NCBI GenBank assembly: GCA_904063045.1
Contig: CAJFCJ010000001.1
Coordinates: forward strand, 3,045,501-3,109,500
DNA length: 64,000 nt
Reading direction: 5' to 3'
DNA from: Dimorphilus gyrociliatus
Lineage: Eukaryota; Annelida; Polychaeta; Dinophilidae
The position numbers and the translations under genes are program-made. Under the pieces are notes generated by a model. That model saw only the letters and a list, made by a program, of their open reading frames with translations. It was not told where the DNA came from and made no database searches. This document shows positions 1-10,146 of this stretch, one piece after another. Numbering within the stretch: the first letter of the stretch is position 1; each line of letters begins with the position of its first letter.

Positions 1-933
1 CTCCCTATCAATTAAAAACGTAAATGTTTACCGTTAGCTTTCTAAAAATACATACTATAATAATTTATTCTCTAATACCTTTTCAGGAGTTTCATAGTCC
101 ATTTTGACTCCTAAAGTCTACCGAGATAGTATAATATAGTAGATAAATTGGGAAATTATTGTAAACATTTACCTTTTTTATAGTACTTTCGCTTTTGTTT
201 ATTATTTGATTCATTTTAGTTAAAACTTCTTCACTTTCAAGTTTTATATCCTCTTCTGACGTATGATCAAATAGAGAATCTTCTGATTTATTTATCTTTT
301 TACAACTCTATTATTTGGAAGGGAGTAACCAATGGATAAACAATTATATACTATATGATGTATATTAACCTTTTCTCCAAAACAAAAGCATGTTGGAATC
401 TTTTCTACTTTGTTTAGTTGATCAAGACCTAAATCTTGGTCTAATATACTAAAATCTTTTAAGTTATCAGCTTGCGAATATTTTTGAACAGTTTCCTCAA
501 AATTCTTTTGAAAGACGTTATTATTCTTAGCATACCACCAGTAACTCTGAAAGAGATTCTTTGTAATAATGAATTATCATATTTTGCTTAAAAGATTACC
601 TTTCCATCGAATTCTATAAGCATATCGGCTTCTGATAGTTTATTAAGCTGCCTACTGATAATTTGAATAGGATCAGCTGACTCTTCTTTCTCCTCTAATA
701 AGTCAATAAGACTTAAAGTAATATTGTTGGTTCTAATATGTTATAAATAATAAGTTATGCGTTCTGTTATGTAATATATCTAAATATATTTAAGTATACC
801 TGCAGATAGATTCAATTTCGGGTAGATAGTTTCGTTTAAGTTCCTCTTTTTCTTTCTCCATTCCAAACGGCGATGAAGTTATATAAATATATATTACAGT
901 CTCGTTTTCTCTATTATCATTCAAACTGTTCAT
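1..933 (-). CDS. DUF4062-like N-terminal part of a large (NACHT/TPR/WD-type?) protein, 5' portion only
   Basis: Spliced minus-strand gene starting at ATG 933-931 and running off the left edge. Exons read: 933-800, 732-600, 546-370, 307-173, 110-79, 41-32 and probably 4-<1; all junctions are GT-AG and keep frame, giving about 207 residues. The first 60 residues read VIYIYITSSPFGMEKEKEEL followed by an LPEIESIC...LSLIDL stretch. This matches the DUF4062 pattern (FISSTFxDMxxERxxL...FPxLxxxC...xxDLR) found at the N terminus of NWD1, TEP1 and NPHP3-type proteins. The rest is acidic and Lys-rich and not diagnostic. The sixth exon is only 10 nt, and is supported by frame and splice sites alone. The family call is by motif resemblance; the class cannot be decided because the NACHT, TPR or WD part would lie outside the window. 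Confidence 0.6.
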
Positions 934-1894
934 TTTCTTATTATTATATATATATTTCTTTTAAAAAAGTTCATAAACAAACGCCGCAAAGCTTAAGCTT
1001 GTCTGCCTCAGAGCTTCGCGAAAGATTTAAACATTTTGTTTAACAACCTACTTTTATATGGAAGACTATTTACGTACGATTTTTACATTATTTAATGTTT
1101 ACTTTCGTTTAGTTTTTTCTTACTGATATTACTATGATCCGAGAGTATTTGCGGTGTTTTTTAGTTTTCATATAATAAAGAGAATTTCCCCTTTTGCTTA
1201 AAATAGTAAGGCAGAGAGAGAGAGAGAGAGAGAGACAAAATAATCTATTTTGAACTTTTATTCAACCTGGTTTGTTCAATCTTCAAAAGTAGCATTACCA
1301 TACTGTTAAGAGTATTTTAAACTGATTTTGTTTTTTTAAGAAACTTACTTAAACTAACCGAAAATAGATTAATATTTAAACAATAAAAAAAGACAATTTT
1401 CAATGAAAAAACCAGCTTAATAAGTTTATTCAAAATTGCATGAAAATTAATAAAAACAAATTAATAAAATCAACATTTTCTTTATTCATAAACCGGAAAA
1501 TATTTGTATGAGATATTTTTCTTCTCTCCACTATGATATTTATATATCTAGTGATTGCTTAGTAATTTTTATATTTACCCTATGGATCTACTAACATTAT
1601 ACACCTTTGATAGCCTACTTTTCGCACTTTAAAAGACAAAATTTCCTTAAAAATATTAATAAGTTTATGCATAAATATCAATTTTAATATTGTAAATTTA
1701 AATAATAATCTATTTTAAACTGTTTCATGTATGTAGTACAAACGAACGATATTGCGTAATTCATCTCCTATCGCTTTATAATTAATATTTATTCAATTCA
1801 TAATTGAATGGGTAATCATCAAAAAGTTTAAACACATACATATGTATTGAAAAATTGAATTTTGTAAAATTCATAAAGCTATTCAAGTAAGTTA
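934..1894. other. Intergenic AT-rich spacer
   Basis: Lies between the start of the DUF4062-like gene and the 3' end of the F-box/WD40 gene, both on the minus strand. I see no coding segment with splice support. It contains one (AG)n tract and otherwise A/T-rich sequence. Confidence 0.6.
1213..1235. repeat. (AG)n microsatellite
   Basis: Uninterrupted AG dinucleotide run of about 11 units in intergenic DNA. Confidence 0.9.
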
Positions 1895-3600
1895 TCATTT
1901 CCAATAATCTATTATAGCTAAACTACCGGGACTACTTGGAGACGCAGTAATAATGCGTGTATCGGAAACGCACATACAATGTAATTGTATAGGCTGTCTG
2001 TGAACAACATGTAGACAACGTTCTGTTCTCCATTCCCAAACAACAATTTTCTTTCCATGGCCAGCGCTGATAAGAATGTTATTACTTAGATTAAGTATAG
2101 AAACAATTCCTAAATGATGACCCTTCAATATTTTACAAGAATAGAAATGTTCGTCAATATACCACAATCTAATAGTAGTATCTTCGGAAGCCGATGCTAT
2201 TAATTCATCATTCATTGTAACGGCATGCTGTATTATTTCAATACGAAAATGCTTCAATTACAAAAAGACTTAGTTATACTTACAATATCACCAAAATGAC
2301 CAATTAACTTTCGAAAGAGATTTCCAGTTGAAATAGACCAAACAAATAATTCTCCATCAGATCCACCGGACACTACCAATTCGTTGTCACAGCATATACA
2401 AGAAACAATATCTTTATGACCGATAAGTTGATGATTTAACTGTATTTTGAAAGATTATATATACAGATAGCGTATTTTAGTTATCTTCTATACTTTGGGA
2501 TTCTTTAGATCGTATATACAAAGAGATCCATCAAAAGATGATGATACTAGATTAAATCCAAATTTTGCAATATCTGTTATATCATCTTGGTGATTGGAAA
2601 AGCAATGAATACATTTTTTTCCTTCTAAATCCCAAAGTCTTATTGAACTTTTCAAGTTTTAAATAATAGTTTAATAGTAATAATAAATATTTTATAATTT
2701 CTTAACCTACTGATCTAAACAGGCAGTTATTAGATAGACAGCATATATCAATTTAATAACTGAGCCCCTATGTCCCATTAACGTTGATAATATTTTACCA
2801 GTTTTGTAGCAAATAAGTAAAATATTGCCATTATCGCATCCAGCTATTAGTTGATTGTTCTAAAAAGATGAAAGAATAGACAATTGATATAGATAAACAG
2901 TAAATCTCTTGAATAAACTTAATTGAACATTACATGGAATAATAATGAATATATTTCTGAATTAGTATGAATAGTTGTTTCGCATTGTTTTGATCTTAAA
3001 TTCCATAATTTAATTATTCTATCTAAACCACCACTTGCTAATAAATTATCTGTTTAGAAAAACAAAGGATATATCGTATTACTTTCTTAATAACTCTTTA
3101 CCTTTACAATCAATACATAAAACTTTATCAGAATGAGCTGTATATATTGGATAAGGTGTATATCTTCCATTTTTCCAGTTTTCATTTAAATGATGTACCT
3201 TTAGAAATATTATTTTCCAATAACATATTTTTGATATTGTGTCACTATCTATAATCGAATATAAAGAAAGTTAACTTTATAGTAACAAATATCATATAAA
3301 AGCATCATATAAAATATCATTCTTACAAAATGGTACTTGAAATTTTGGATGACTTATTTTATTCGAATTACTTCCTTCAACATCATTTTCAACTGGTAAT
3401 AATTCCTGTTGCTCACCAAATTTTAACCAACCTCTAATTTTACAATGATACCTCCATAGAGCATTTGAATTAGCTATTTCTCTCCATGATTTTGCAGTCA
3501 ATGAACAATTTGATAAATCTTTGGCACTTAAAAATGAAAATATCTCATGATTTATTATTGAAGGTAAAATGTTTACAAAATCATCGCAAGTACTTTGCAT
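1895..3600 (-). CDS. F-box/WD40 repeat protein (FBXW type)
   Basis: Seven exons on the minus strand (3600-3327, 3248-3102, 3049-2934, 2859-2711, 2647-2494, 2439-2284, 2251-1895) give a 450-residue protein with every phase conserved. Residues about 5-55 form an F-box (ILPSIINHEIFSFL then a CSLTAKSWREIA and LWRYHCK core). Next comes the WK...NENWKNGRY linker typical of FBXW proteins, then about seven WD-type repeats, e.g. GGLDRIIKLWNL, SIRLWDLEGKKC, SGGSDGELFVWSI, SASEDTTIRLWYI. FBXW proteins are substrate receptors of SCF ubiquitin ligases: the F-box binds Skp1 and the propeller binds phosphodegrons. I chose Met at 3600 because a good acceptor (pyrimidines then CTAG) lies directly before it. 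An in-frame Met 10 codons upstream (3630) is possible. The propeller is too divergent to name an orthologue; several blades lack the GH...WD consensus. Confidence 0.85.
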
Positions 3601-3871
3601 ATCTAGGAAAGATATGGTAAAACATAACAAATTAAATCTGAAAACTGGTAAAATATCTTATTTTTACTACTGTAGTTTAACATAAAAAGAATATTGTTGA
3701 AGATCAATAAAACAATTATGATGGATTGAAGTTCAAAGATAATAAAGGGATTAGCACTATATATTCATTTTGTATATATTTATACAGTATACTGTCTATA
3801 CTGTATATATCGAGCATCTATGTCCAAATTCTAATGATTTTATTACGACTTTATTTTCAATAAGTAACTTT

Positions 3872-4184
3872 TCAGTTAGTAATCTGATAGTGAAGATAGC
3901 CATTACGTGAATCCTTTATATGTGCTCCAGGGAATGAAGCAACGATATGCTGCATCAGCTTATTAGTCATTTCCCCAAACGGTTTAAGCATGACCCACAG
4001 AAATTCCAACTTTCCATAAAAGATCACATCCTTTCCCAAAATTGGATTTTTTGAATTGGTCATTTACCATTATAACAATCTGTGTACATAGAGCTTCGCA
4101 TACTTCCATACTATGACAAGTTAATACCAAAGTTATACTCTTTGCTCTTATTACTTTCAGACAGAAGATAAATCTCTTCTTCAA
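3872..4184 (-). pseudogene. ABCA-type ABC transporter C-terminal fragment (pseudogene)
   Basis: Two overlapping minus-strand frames together resemble the end of an ABCA-family second nucleotide-binding domain. The upstream frame (4184-3984) reads ITLVLTCHSMEVCEALCTQI, matching the H-loop region 'ltsHSMEECEALCtrl.imvnG.f' of ABCA proteins, followed by a FGKG segment. The downstream frame (4063-3872) reads HIVASFPGAHIKDSRNGYLH, matching the 'F.FPGa.l.e.h.g.l.Y.i' tail. The switch of frame between the two parts, the loss of Walker A and signature regions, and the isolation of the piece show that it is dead. Family assignment rests on these short motifs only. Confidence 0.6.
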
Positions 4185-4310
4185 TATGGTCTCTTAAAAA
4201 GCAATCTTCTATTAGGTTGTTGAAGACCGATTCCATATTAGTTAGTTTATCAGTTAGATCTTCGAAATAAGGGCAACAATCAACAAATTGTTGTTCTCTT
4301 GATTAGCCTA
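4140..4310 (-). pseudogene. Possible retrotransposon gag-like remnant
   Basis: The minus strand is open for about 55 codons here without an ATG. It reads FEDLTDKLTNMESVFNNLIE followed by an HIEEEIYLLSES stretch. The acidic helical pattern (length about 45, ending in E-x-E-I-x-x-S) resembles the leader before the gag domain of Pao/BEL-type retroelements. It abuts the ABCA remnant. The evidence is composition and pattern only; chance is a real alternative. Confidence 0.2.
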
Positions 4311-5874
4311 TAATGACAGAAATGACCGCTAACCGGAACATTACATGATTCATCACTGAAATATTTAGGCGCAGTAATGTTTACAATAGCTATTTAATTA
4401 ATTAAAGAAACTTTACACAAGATTAAAACTACGGCCACTATATACATATGTCAAATTTTATAAAGTGTTACACTATATTAATAACCAATAGATCCTGGAG
4501 TGGGCAAGCAAAGAAATTAACCATCTAATTGAATTTAAACTGATCTCAAATTATGATTTATAATCTATTTGTATAGGAAATAACTATGTAAACCTAAATA
4601 TAATACCTCCTTAGGTTGCTCAAATCATATTCCTCTAAAATGTCGAATCACTTGATTGCTCTTTGTTATTGGAAATATAAATTATTATATGATATTAACA
4701 TTTTTGTATAAATGTAAAGTTATAAACTAAAACATGAAGTCTGTTTAAAGTGCTGTTTTGATGGAATTACGGCATGATTTTGTGTTGAGAACCTCGCAAC
4801 TGTAAAGTATGTTTATACAAAAAGAATTTTCACTAAAGTATGCTACAAGTTCTTGATAGATATACAATATTTTATCATTTAAGACATACTGACGTAACCA
4901 TGAAGCCATAGATGATGGTACCAACCTTACATATACATCAATAAAGCACAAAATCTAATACGGAAGAAGGTGAACATTGAGTACGTATTTACCTACAAGG
5001 CTTGGCAATTACTTGCCCAAGTAGACTGAGTAGTATCTTTGAAACCTTTAGTACAAGAAAGCACTAGCAATGTAGGATGCGAAAGAGTGAAAAAATTTGA
5101 AACCTATTAAATTATATAATTGCGATAGGGTCGAAAATTGAAGAGCAATTTCAGCTTTTCTGTATGTCATTCAAAGAGGGATACACTCCAGCCTTAGGTA
5201 TGTTTAGAGATGGCTATTGCTGTACTAAAATGGATAATTTTAGCAGTGACAGAATGTGGTTATAGTAGAACAGAAGAAAGTAATTAGAGAACGCTTCTGC
5301 GTTGATAATCGAGCCCTCAATAGCAACAAGTTTGCGCTCTCAAACTTACAATCCAAACACTTTTTAAACATCTGAAGACTTATTTCAATCTAGCAAAGCA
5401 AAACTCCAAATAATCACGTAGGAGTAGATACCGTAAATAATGGCATAAGATTGAATATCTATATTCATTTAAAGTCATTGGCATTCTGCGGAGTTCTAGG
5501 GGCTTGGTGAGTTCTGATTAGCAAACAGGTGTCAAAATCCATTGGTACTAAGTAAGATTTGTAAATAATTAGGATTTTTCAACAAATTGAACTAAGAGTG
5601 AGAATTGGCTCCTCTAAGCTAAGAGAGAGAGAAAAGAAACGAAAGGATTGGAATAGCGATCGTAAAATTCCCGTCACATCCACATCATTACCTCTAATGT
5701 AATGATTACGGCGTTGATGACTTATGAAATACACAAAAATACTGTTTTCCTTAATAAGAAAACTTACAGTAAATTTATTATTTAAAGAAAGCAAACTGTT
5801 TAGATAATTAGAGAGTTTTATATTTGAAGAACAATATCAATACCAGTAATTTCATTTCTTTCTTTAGTTTTCCT

Positions 5875-8819
5875 TCAAGACATTTCAAAATGCATAAAAT
5901 TCTGCAATATACACAAATACTCTATTATTCAATTGAAGATATTTACAGCATTAAATTTCTATACGCTGTATTTTCTTATATACTTACAACCAAGAAAGCA
6001 GTTCCAAGCATTGAAGCTTTTTGATGATTAGTCAAGTTGTTGGGCACTGAAATGAAGTAATTTATATATTAGGTACGATCTGAAAGTATATGACGTTTTG
6101 TATTTTTATTTATAATAGTTAAGTTATTTTAATAATTTCTTTTTTATATTATAGCCTATAGTCTACTCTAGAAAAATTAACTATTTTATTCTTTAATAGT
6201 CCCCCCCCATTGTTTGTACATGTCTGCCATTTGGATGGAAGTAGATCTATCCCTTTCCGATAAAAAGAGGATGGCTTTCTCCTCAAAAATTCCCTGATGT
6301 CTTTTTTTAGCTCATCCAAATTTTCGTAATCAACTTCCATGATATGATCTTTCAGTCGGCCAAATAGGTAAAAATCAGATGGAGCCAAATCAAGGCTGTA
6401 TGGGGGATATGGATAAAATCAGTTGTGTGCTGACTTGTATGGGGTCTTGCACTGTCATGTTGTAAATAATCTGTTTTTCAGGCCTTATCCTATGCAGTCT
6501 CCTTCTTGATCTCTTTAGGGTCTCCACTTAGGCTATTGGGTTGATTGTTTCACAGTAATCCATAAATTCAAGATGGATTAATCCTGAACAGTCCCTGAAA
6601 ACTGTACACATCAGTTTTTCAACTGATTTAGTCATTTTTAGCTTTTTTTCAGGTGGAGATGATGTATGTTTGTAGGTTAGGGAAGCCCTCTTTGATTCAG
6701 GATCATGGAGATAAACCTCAGATTCATCTCCAATTACTATTTTTTTCAAAAATGATTCTTTTTTTGCCATGTGTCTATCAAGTAGTTCCATGCAATGACT
6801 CACCCTTACCTCTTTTTGATCCTGATTAAGATTATTATAGGGGATCCATTTACCACAAATTTTTCTGTACCCCAGCTCCTTAATCATCTTCCCAACAGCC
6901 TCTTGACCATTATCCAAATTTTTGGCAATTGCTCTCTGAGATGTGGTTTGATCTTCCCTGATAAGCCTGTCAACTGCTTCTTTATTTTGATCTGTTAGAG
7001 CTGTCTTTGGACGACCAGATCTTGGCAAGTCTTCAAGATTTTTTCTTGCTTTTTTTATTTTGATAGCCCACCTTCTTATTGAAGCTTCACTCAGAGTTTC
7101 ATCTCCAAAATAGCTTTTTAACCTTGTGTGAATATTCTTTGAAGAGGTCTCCTCATGGACTAAGAATGCAATAATTTGTCGCTGATCGGAACATATAGAC
7201 ATGACTTGCTGTTGTTTGCACCGAAGTAATTTTGTAATGGCTTGACAGAACCGGATGAAAGTTTTCACAATGAAAGTTTACAGATTAAGTAATATATTTA
7301 GAAAGTATCGATAGTATTAGATAGGCCGTTTTAAAATTAGAGCGAAACGTGTAATACTTTCAGATCGCACGTATTATTTATATATACTTTATATATACAG
7401 TATATATATACTGTATATACTGTATATACAGTATATAATGTAAATATGGTTAATTTTAAGTATTTAGGGAAGGCATAAATTGAGTGATAAACTTACTATA
7501 CATCTCGCAATATTCATGACTGACGTTTATCCTTCTCTTTCCTTCCTTTACTTCTTTTGCAAGATATTTTTTACTGATGTAACCTACTTCTTTTACTCCT
7601 GTATCATTTATTATCTAAATCAACAAAATAAATTATAATTTTCATTTTAGATAGAAGGAAATTAAAACAAACATCAAAGTGCATATCGGTACAACATCGG
7701 CAAGCGCAGCAACTACCTCTAACTCGCATAAAGATCTCCTCTTCAGGATCTTCAACCGTAAGTTTCAAGTTGAAAATATGAAATCTTTCAACAAAAAGAA
7801 TAGCTTATAATGAAAATATCTGTAATAGAAATAATATTCTAACCTCTCTCTTACTCTTCCCAAAATCCAACCATGAGTATCTCTTATCTCCAAGCTATGC
7901 TGACAAAGGCAACAATTAAAGCAGCAGCACCAGTCGCATCTAAAATACGATATTTTGATTTTTATGATTATCATGTTAGTATTAAAATGCCTGTATCGTT
8001 ATACCTGCAACAAGATCTATCAAAATGAAGTACCGGAGTATCGTCCGGCAAATAAACAGTAATATGAAACATTCTGTGAGGACCACATGTCCATCTACAG
8101 AAGCAATTTGCATCTTAATAGTGTTGAAAAAGAAGAAAGTATTATAAAGTTGGATTTTGTAAGTATATACTGTATATATATAGATATTACCTTCAACAGC
8201 GTAGAGTATCCTTTCATGATTTCTATCATAAATATTATAAGTATTTCCAGCTCCACATCCAGCTGTATATCAATTTAATAACATTTTAAATTTCTCTATT
8301 AATCTAATTATTATATAATATGTGTAATATATTTTCTCTCTTATCAAATAGAATAATTTATTCATTTAATCTCTTTTTGTAGTTTCTTTATTCTTTTAAT
8401 AGCCTTTTGCTAGGAGATAGCTATTGCGACTCCAAGAATTTTTTCTATATTTATTAAAAAGGCCTATTATCCTTTGTTATTTAGTTTCCGGTATAAATAA
8501 AAATTTCTCTTTATTGTTTATCTTTTTTATGCTTAGAGTTAAAAGTGTTTAAAAGTATCCTTTTTACTTGTTTAAAGTAAAGTATATTATACAGAAAATG
8601 TAATTGTTAATCTTTAATTAATACATATACTTTACCTTTTAAATCAAAGGGCATTTGCTGTTCAATACGAACCAAATCTACATCTTGAAGGAAAGCTAAT
8701 TCTGACAAACCAGGCAATATAAATTCTTTCATATTTTGATCATTTAAAGAAAGTTTGTCATCTTCTTTCTTTGGTTGAACACTTATAATCGTAGGCGTTC
8801 TATTCATTCCTCTTGACAT
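5875..8819 (-). CDS. Phospholipid scramblase (PLSCR family), mariner in an intron
   Basis: Eight exons: 8819-8636, 8262-8191, 8113-8005, 7939-7844, 7784-7673, 7614-7497, 6046-5988, 5901-5875. All phases match, giving 258 residues (family usually 230-330). Recognisable blocks in order: PGLSELAFLQDVDLVRIEQQ; an NTYNIYDRNHERILYAVED strand pair; CFCRWTCGPHRMF; the membrane-proximal Cys cluster CDWCCCFNCCLCQHSLEI with the following GWILGRV; GSCCACRCCTDMHFDV; and the C-terminal helix SMLGTAFLVNFMHFEMS. Scramblases are multiply palmitoylated, membrane-associated proteins implicated in lipid scrambling and signalling. The loop that binds calcium in human PLSCR1 (DADNFGIQFPLDL) is replaced by HEYCEMYMPNNL, so Ca2+ binding is doubtful. 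The sixth intron (7496-6047) holds a whole mariner element; the last two exons, 59 and 27 nt, lie beyond it. The start codon choice is the only Met before the conserved block. Confidence 0.88.
6072..6100. repeat. Mariner left terminal inverted repeat
   Basis: Starts GGTACGATCTGAAAGTAT directly after a TA dinucleotide; inverted partner at 7343-7371. Confidence 0.85.
6149..7202 (-). pseudogene. Mariner transposase, frameshifted
   Basis: The minus-strand frame from Met 7202 reads the N-terminal paired helix-turn-helix DNA-binding region (IHTRLKSYFGDETLSEASIR, then the RSGRPKT hook). The first catalytic Asp block follows (VIGDESEVYLHDPESKR, normally GDEtwv.hydPEsK). After about 6528 the frame is lost: HDSARPHTSQ (second Asp block) is read in another frame. 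LAPSDFYLFGRLKD (third Asp of the D,D34D triad, 6388-6149) is read in yet another. At least two frameshifts therefore separate the parts, so the protein is not made intact. Confidence 0.88.
7343..7371. repeat. Mariner right terminal inverted repeat
   Basis: Reverse complement starts CGTGCGATCTGAAAGTAT; followed by TA at 7372-7373. Confidence 0.85.
7376..7440. repeat. TATACTGTATA/TATACAGTATA palindrome cluster
   Basis: About 60 bp of alternating TA with regularly spaced CTG or CAG triplets, giving several overlapping palindromic copies of TATACTGTATA. It lies just beyond the right end of the mariner element within the scramblase intron. The same short motif recurs elsewhere in the window (near 3790, 8170, 13900, 47258, 54532). 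Confidence 0.6.
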
Positions 8820-10146
8820 ATTTTATAATTCAAATGTTGTCTGTATCTTTCGTCCAAAACAAAGTATTTTCTATTTGTATCTGACACTGAAAAAAAAATA
8901 CTAAATATTTTTGCAACGGAGTATTAACTGCAGCGCCACCTTGTAAATTAATTTAGAAATATATTTTTCTTATTTGATCGTTCAGTCTCTTATGAATATT
9001 CAATCAATACGAGTATTGAAGCAAAAAGGTAAAAAGAAAAAAGTGACATTCTTGGTTGCCTAAAAATATAAATAAACAAAGGAATTGCACAATTTAACTT
9101 TTTTTTCTCTTATACAATTCAATGATTCATTTCAAATGTATAGATTGAATTAACTAGTAATACAAATAAGTAGTGTTTATTCGTTTTATAGACCTTATTT
9201 CAACTCCTTGCTGATCAGAATATTAGAACTACGAATCTCTATTTGTTTTCTATATACATATAGTTAATTTCATCCTTTCTTCTTATCTTATTATGAATGT
9301 ATTATTCTCTTATAAAGAGAAACCTTCGTTTATATTCTCTATATATTGAATTTTTTAAGGTCCGTTAATATCTGGACCAAAAAGATCATTTTTCTCTTAT
9401 TTGTAATATGTTGAATAGAAAATATATAGGATAAATTGGTTTTTTTCTCTCTAAGTAGGTCTATATTTTCGATAAAATATCTCTTTTTTACAAAATCGCT
9501 AATGTAAACTATTGAATGTTGATTATATAGGAAAAAATTCGAAGAAAGCATATTGAATGGTCGCAAAGAGAAAAAAAAAGTAGATTTAAATGTTGAAAAA
9601 GAATAGAAAAAGGGAAGATTTTGGTCAAAAAAAAAATGTCTTTATTTACTTTAATACGTTTGAAGAAGAGACAATTTGTATAAGAGTAAGAAAGAATAGA
9701 GGAAAAGATAGAGAAACAGACGAAAGTGATTAATAATTATTTATTTAAAATAAGTAATATTTCAATTGTTTCTAAAGGGATAGATTTTTTAATTTCAACA
9801 AAATGGAAAAGAACTTTAAGAGATTTAATCTTCTTCTTTTTGTATGAAATTGAAAACTTTAACTCAAGAATATATCAATCAACAATCACTTTGTATAAAA
9901 TTATATAAGCACTTGCCATACAAAAAGGATGAAACAATCAAAGAGAATATGTTATTATTGACAAGAATACTATGAATAATATGGATGGGATAGCACCACC
10001 TGTTTGCTCGTCCCTACTTAGTTGTCAATAGAAAACCACTCAATTTATCTTCACAATTTGTTGTCTTCGTTTTCTGTTTTTTTTTCATTCTCTTTAAGAT
10101 ACAATTGCTTCCGGCAGTTTAGATGAGAACCTTGCAATGGTGAGAA
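8820..10146. other. Intergenic spacer between two divergent genes
   Basis: Separates the minus-strand scramblase gene from the plus-strand receptor gene and should hold both promoters. I see only A/T-rich sequence with no convincing coding segment; the open frames at 9339-9566 (-) and 9726-9908 (+) are low-complexity. Confidence 0.55.

Larger units (their letters stand above)
3601..5874. other. Gene-poor stretch with decayed coding fragments
   Basis: Between the F-box/WD40 gene and the 3' end of the scramblase gene. Apart from the ABCA-like remnant and a possible retroelement scrap, I see no spliceable gene. Short open frames such as 4745-4951 (-) have no recognisable motif. A TATACAGTATACTGT palindrome cluster sits at 3781-3809. 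Confidence 0.5.
6072..7371 (-). mobile_element. Mariner-family DNA transposon, 1,300 bp, inactivated
   Basis: The element is bounded by imperfect terminal inverted repeats (6072-6100 and 7343-7371) with the identical core CGATCTGAAAGTAT; 23 of 29 positions match. Both ends are flanked by TA (6070-6071 and 7372-7373), the target duplication of Tc1/mariner elements. The length of 1.3 kb is typical of mariner. It encodes a frameshifted transposase on the minus strand and sits, in the same orientation as the host gene, inside an intron of the scramblase gene, 25-125 bp from the splice sites. Confidence 0.9.

Noticed and set aside
4745-4951. 68-codon minus-strand open frame
   Set aside because: No recognisable motif and no supporting splice partners; compatible with chance or an unidentifiable transposon scrap.
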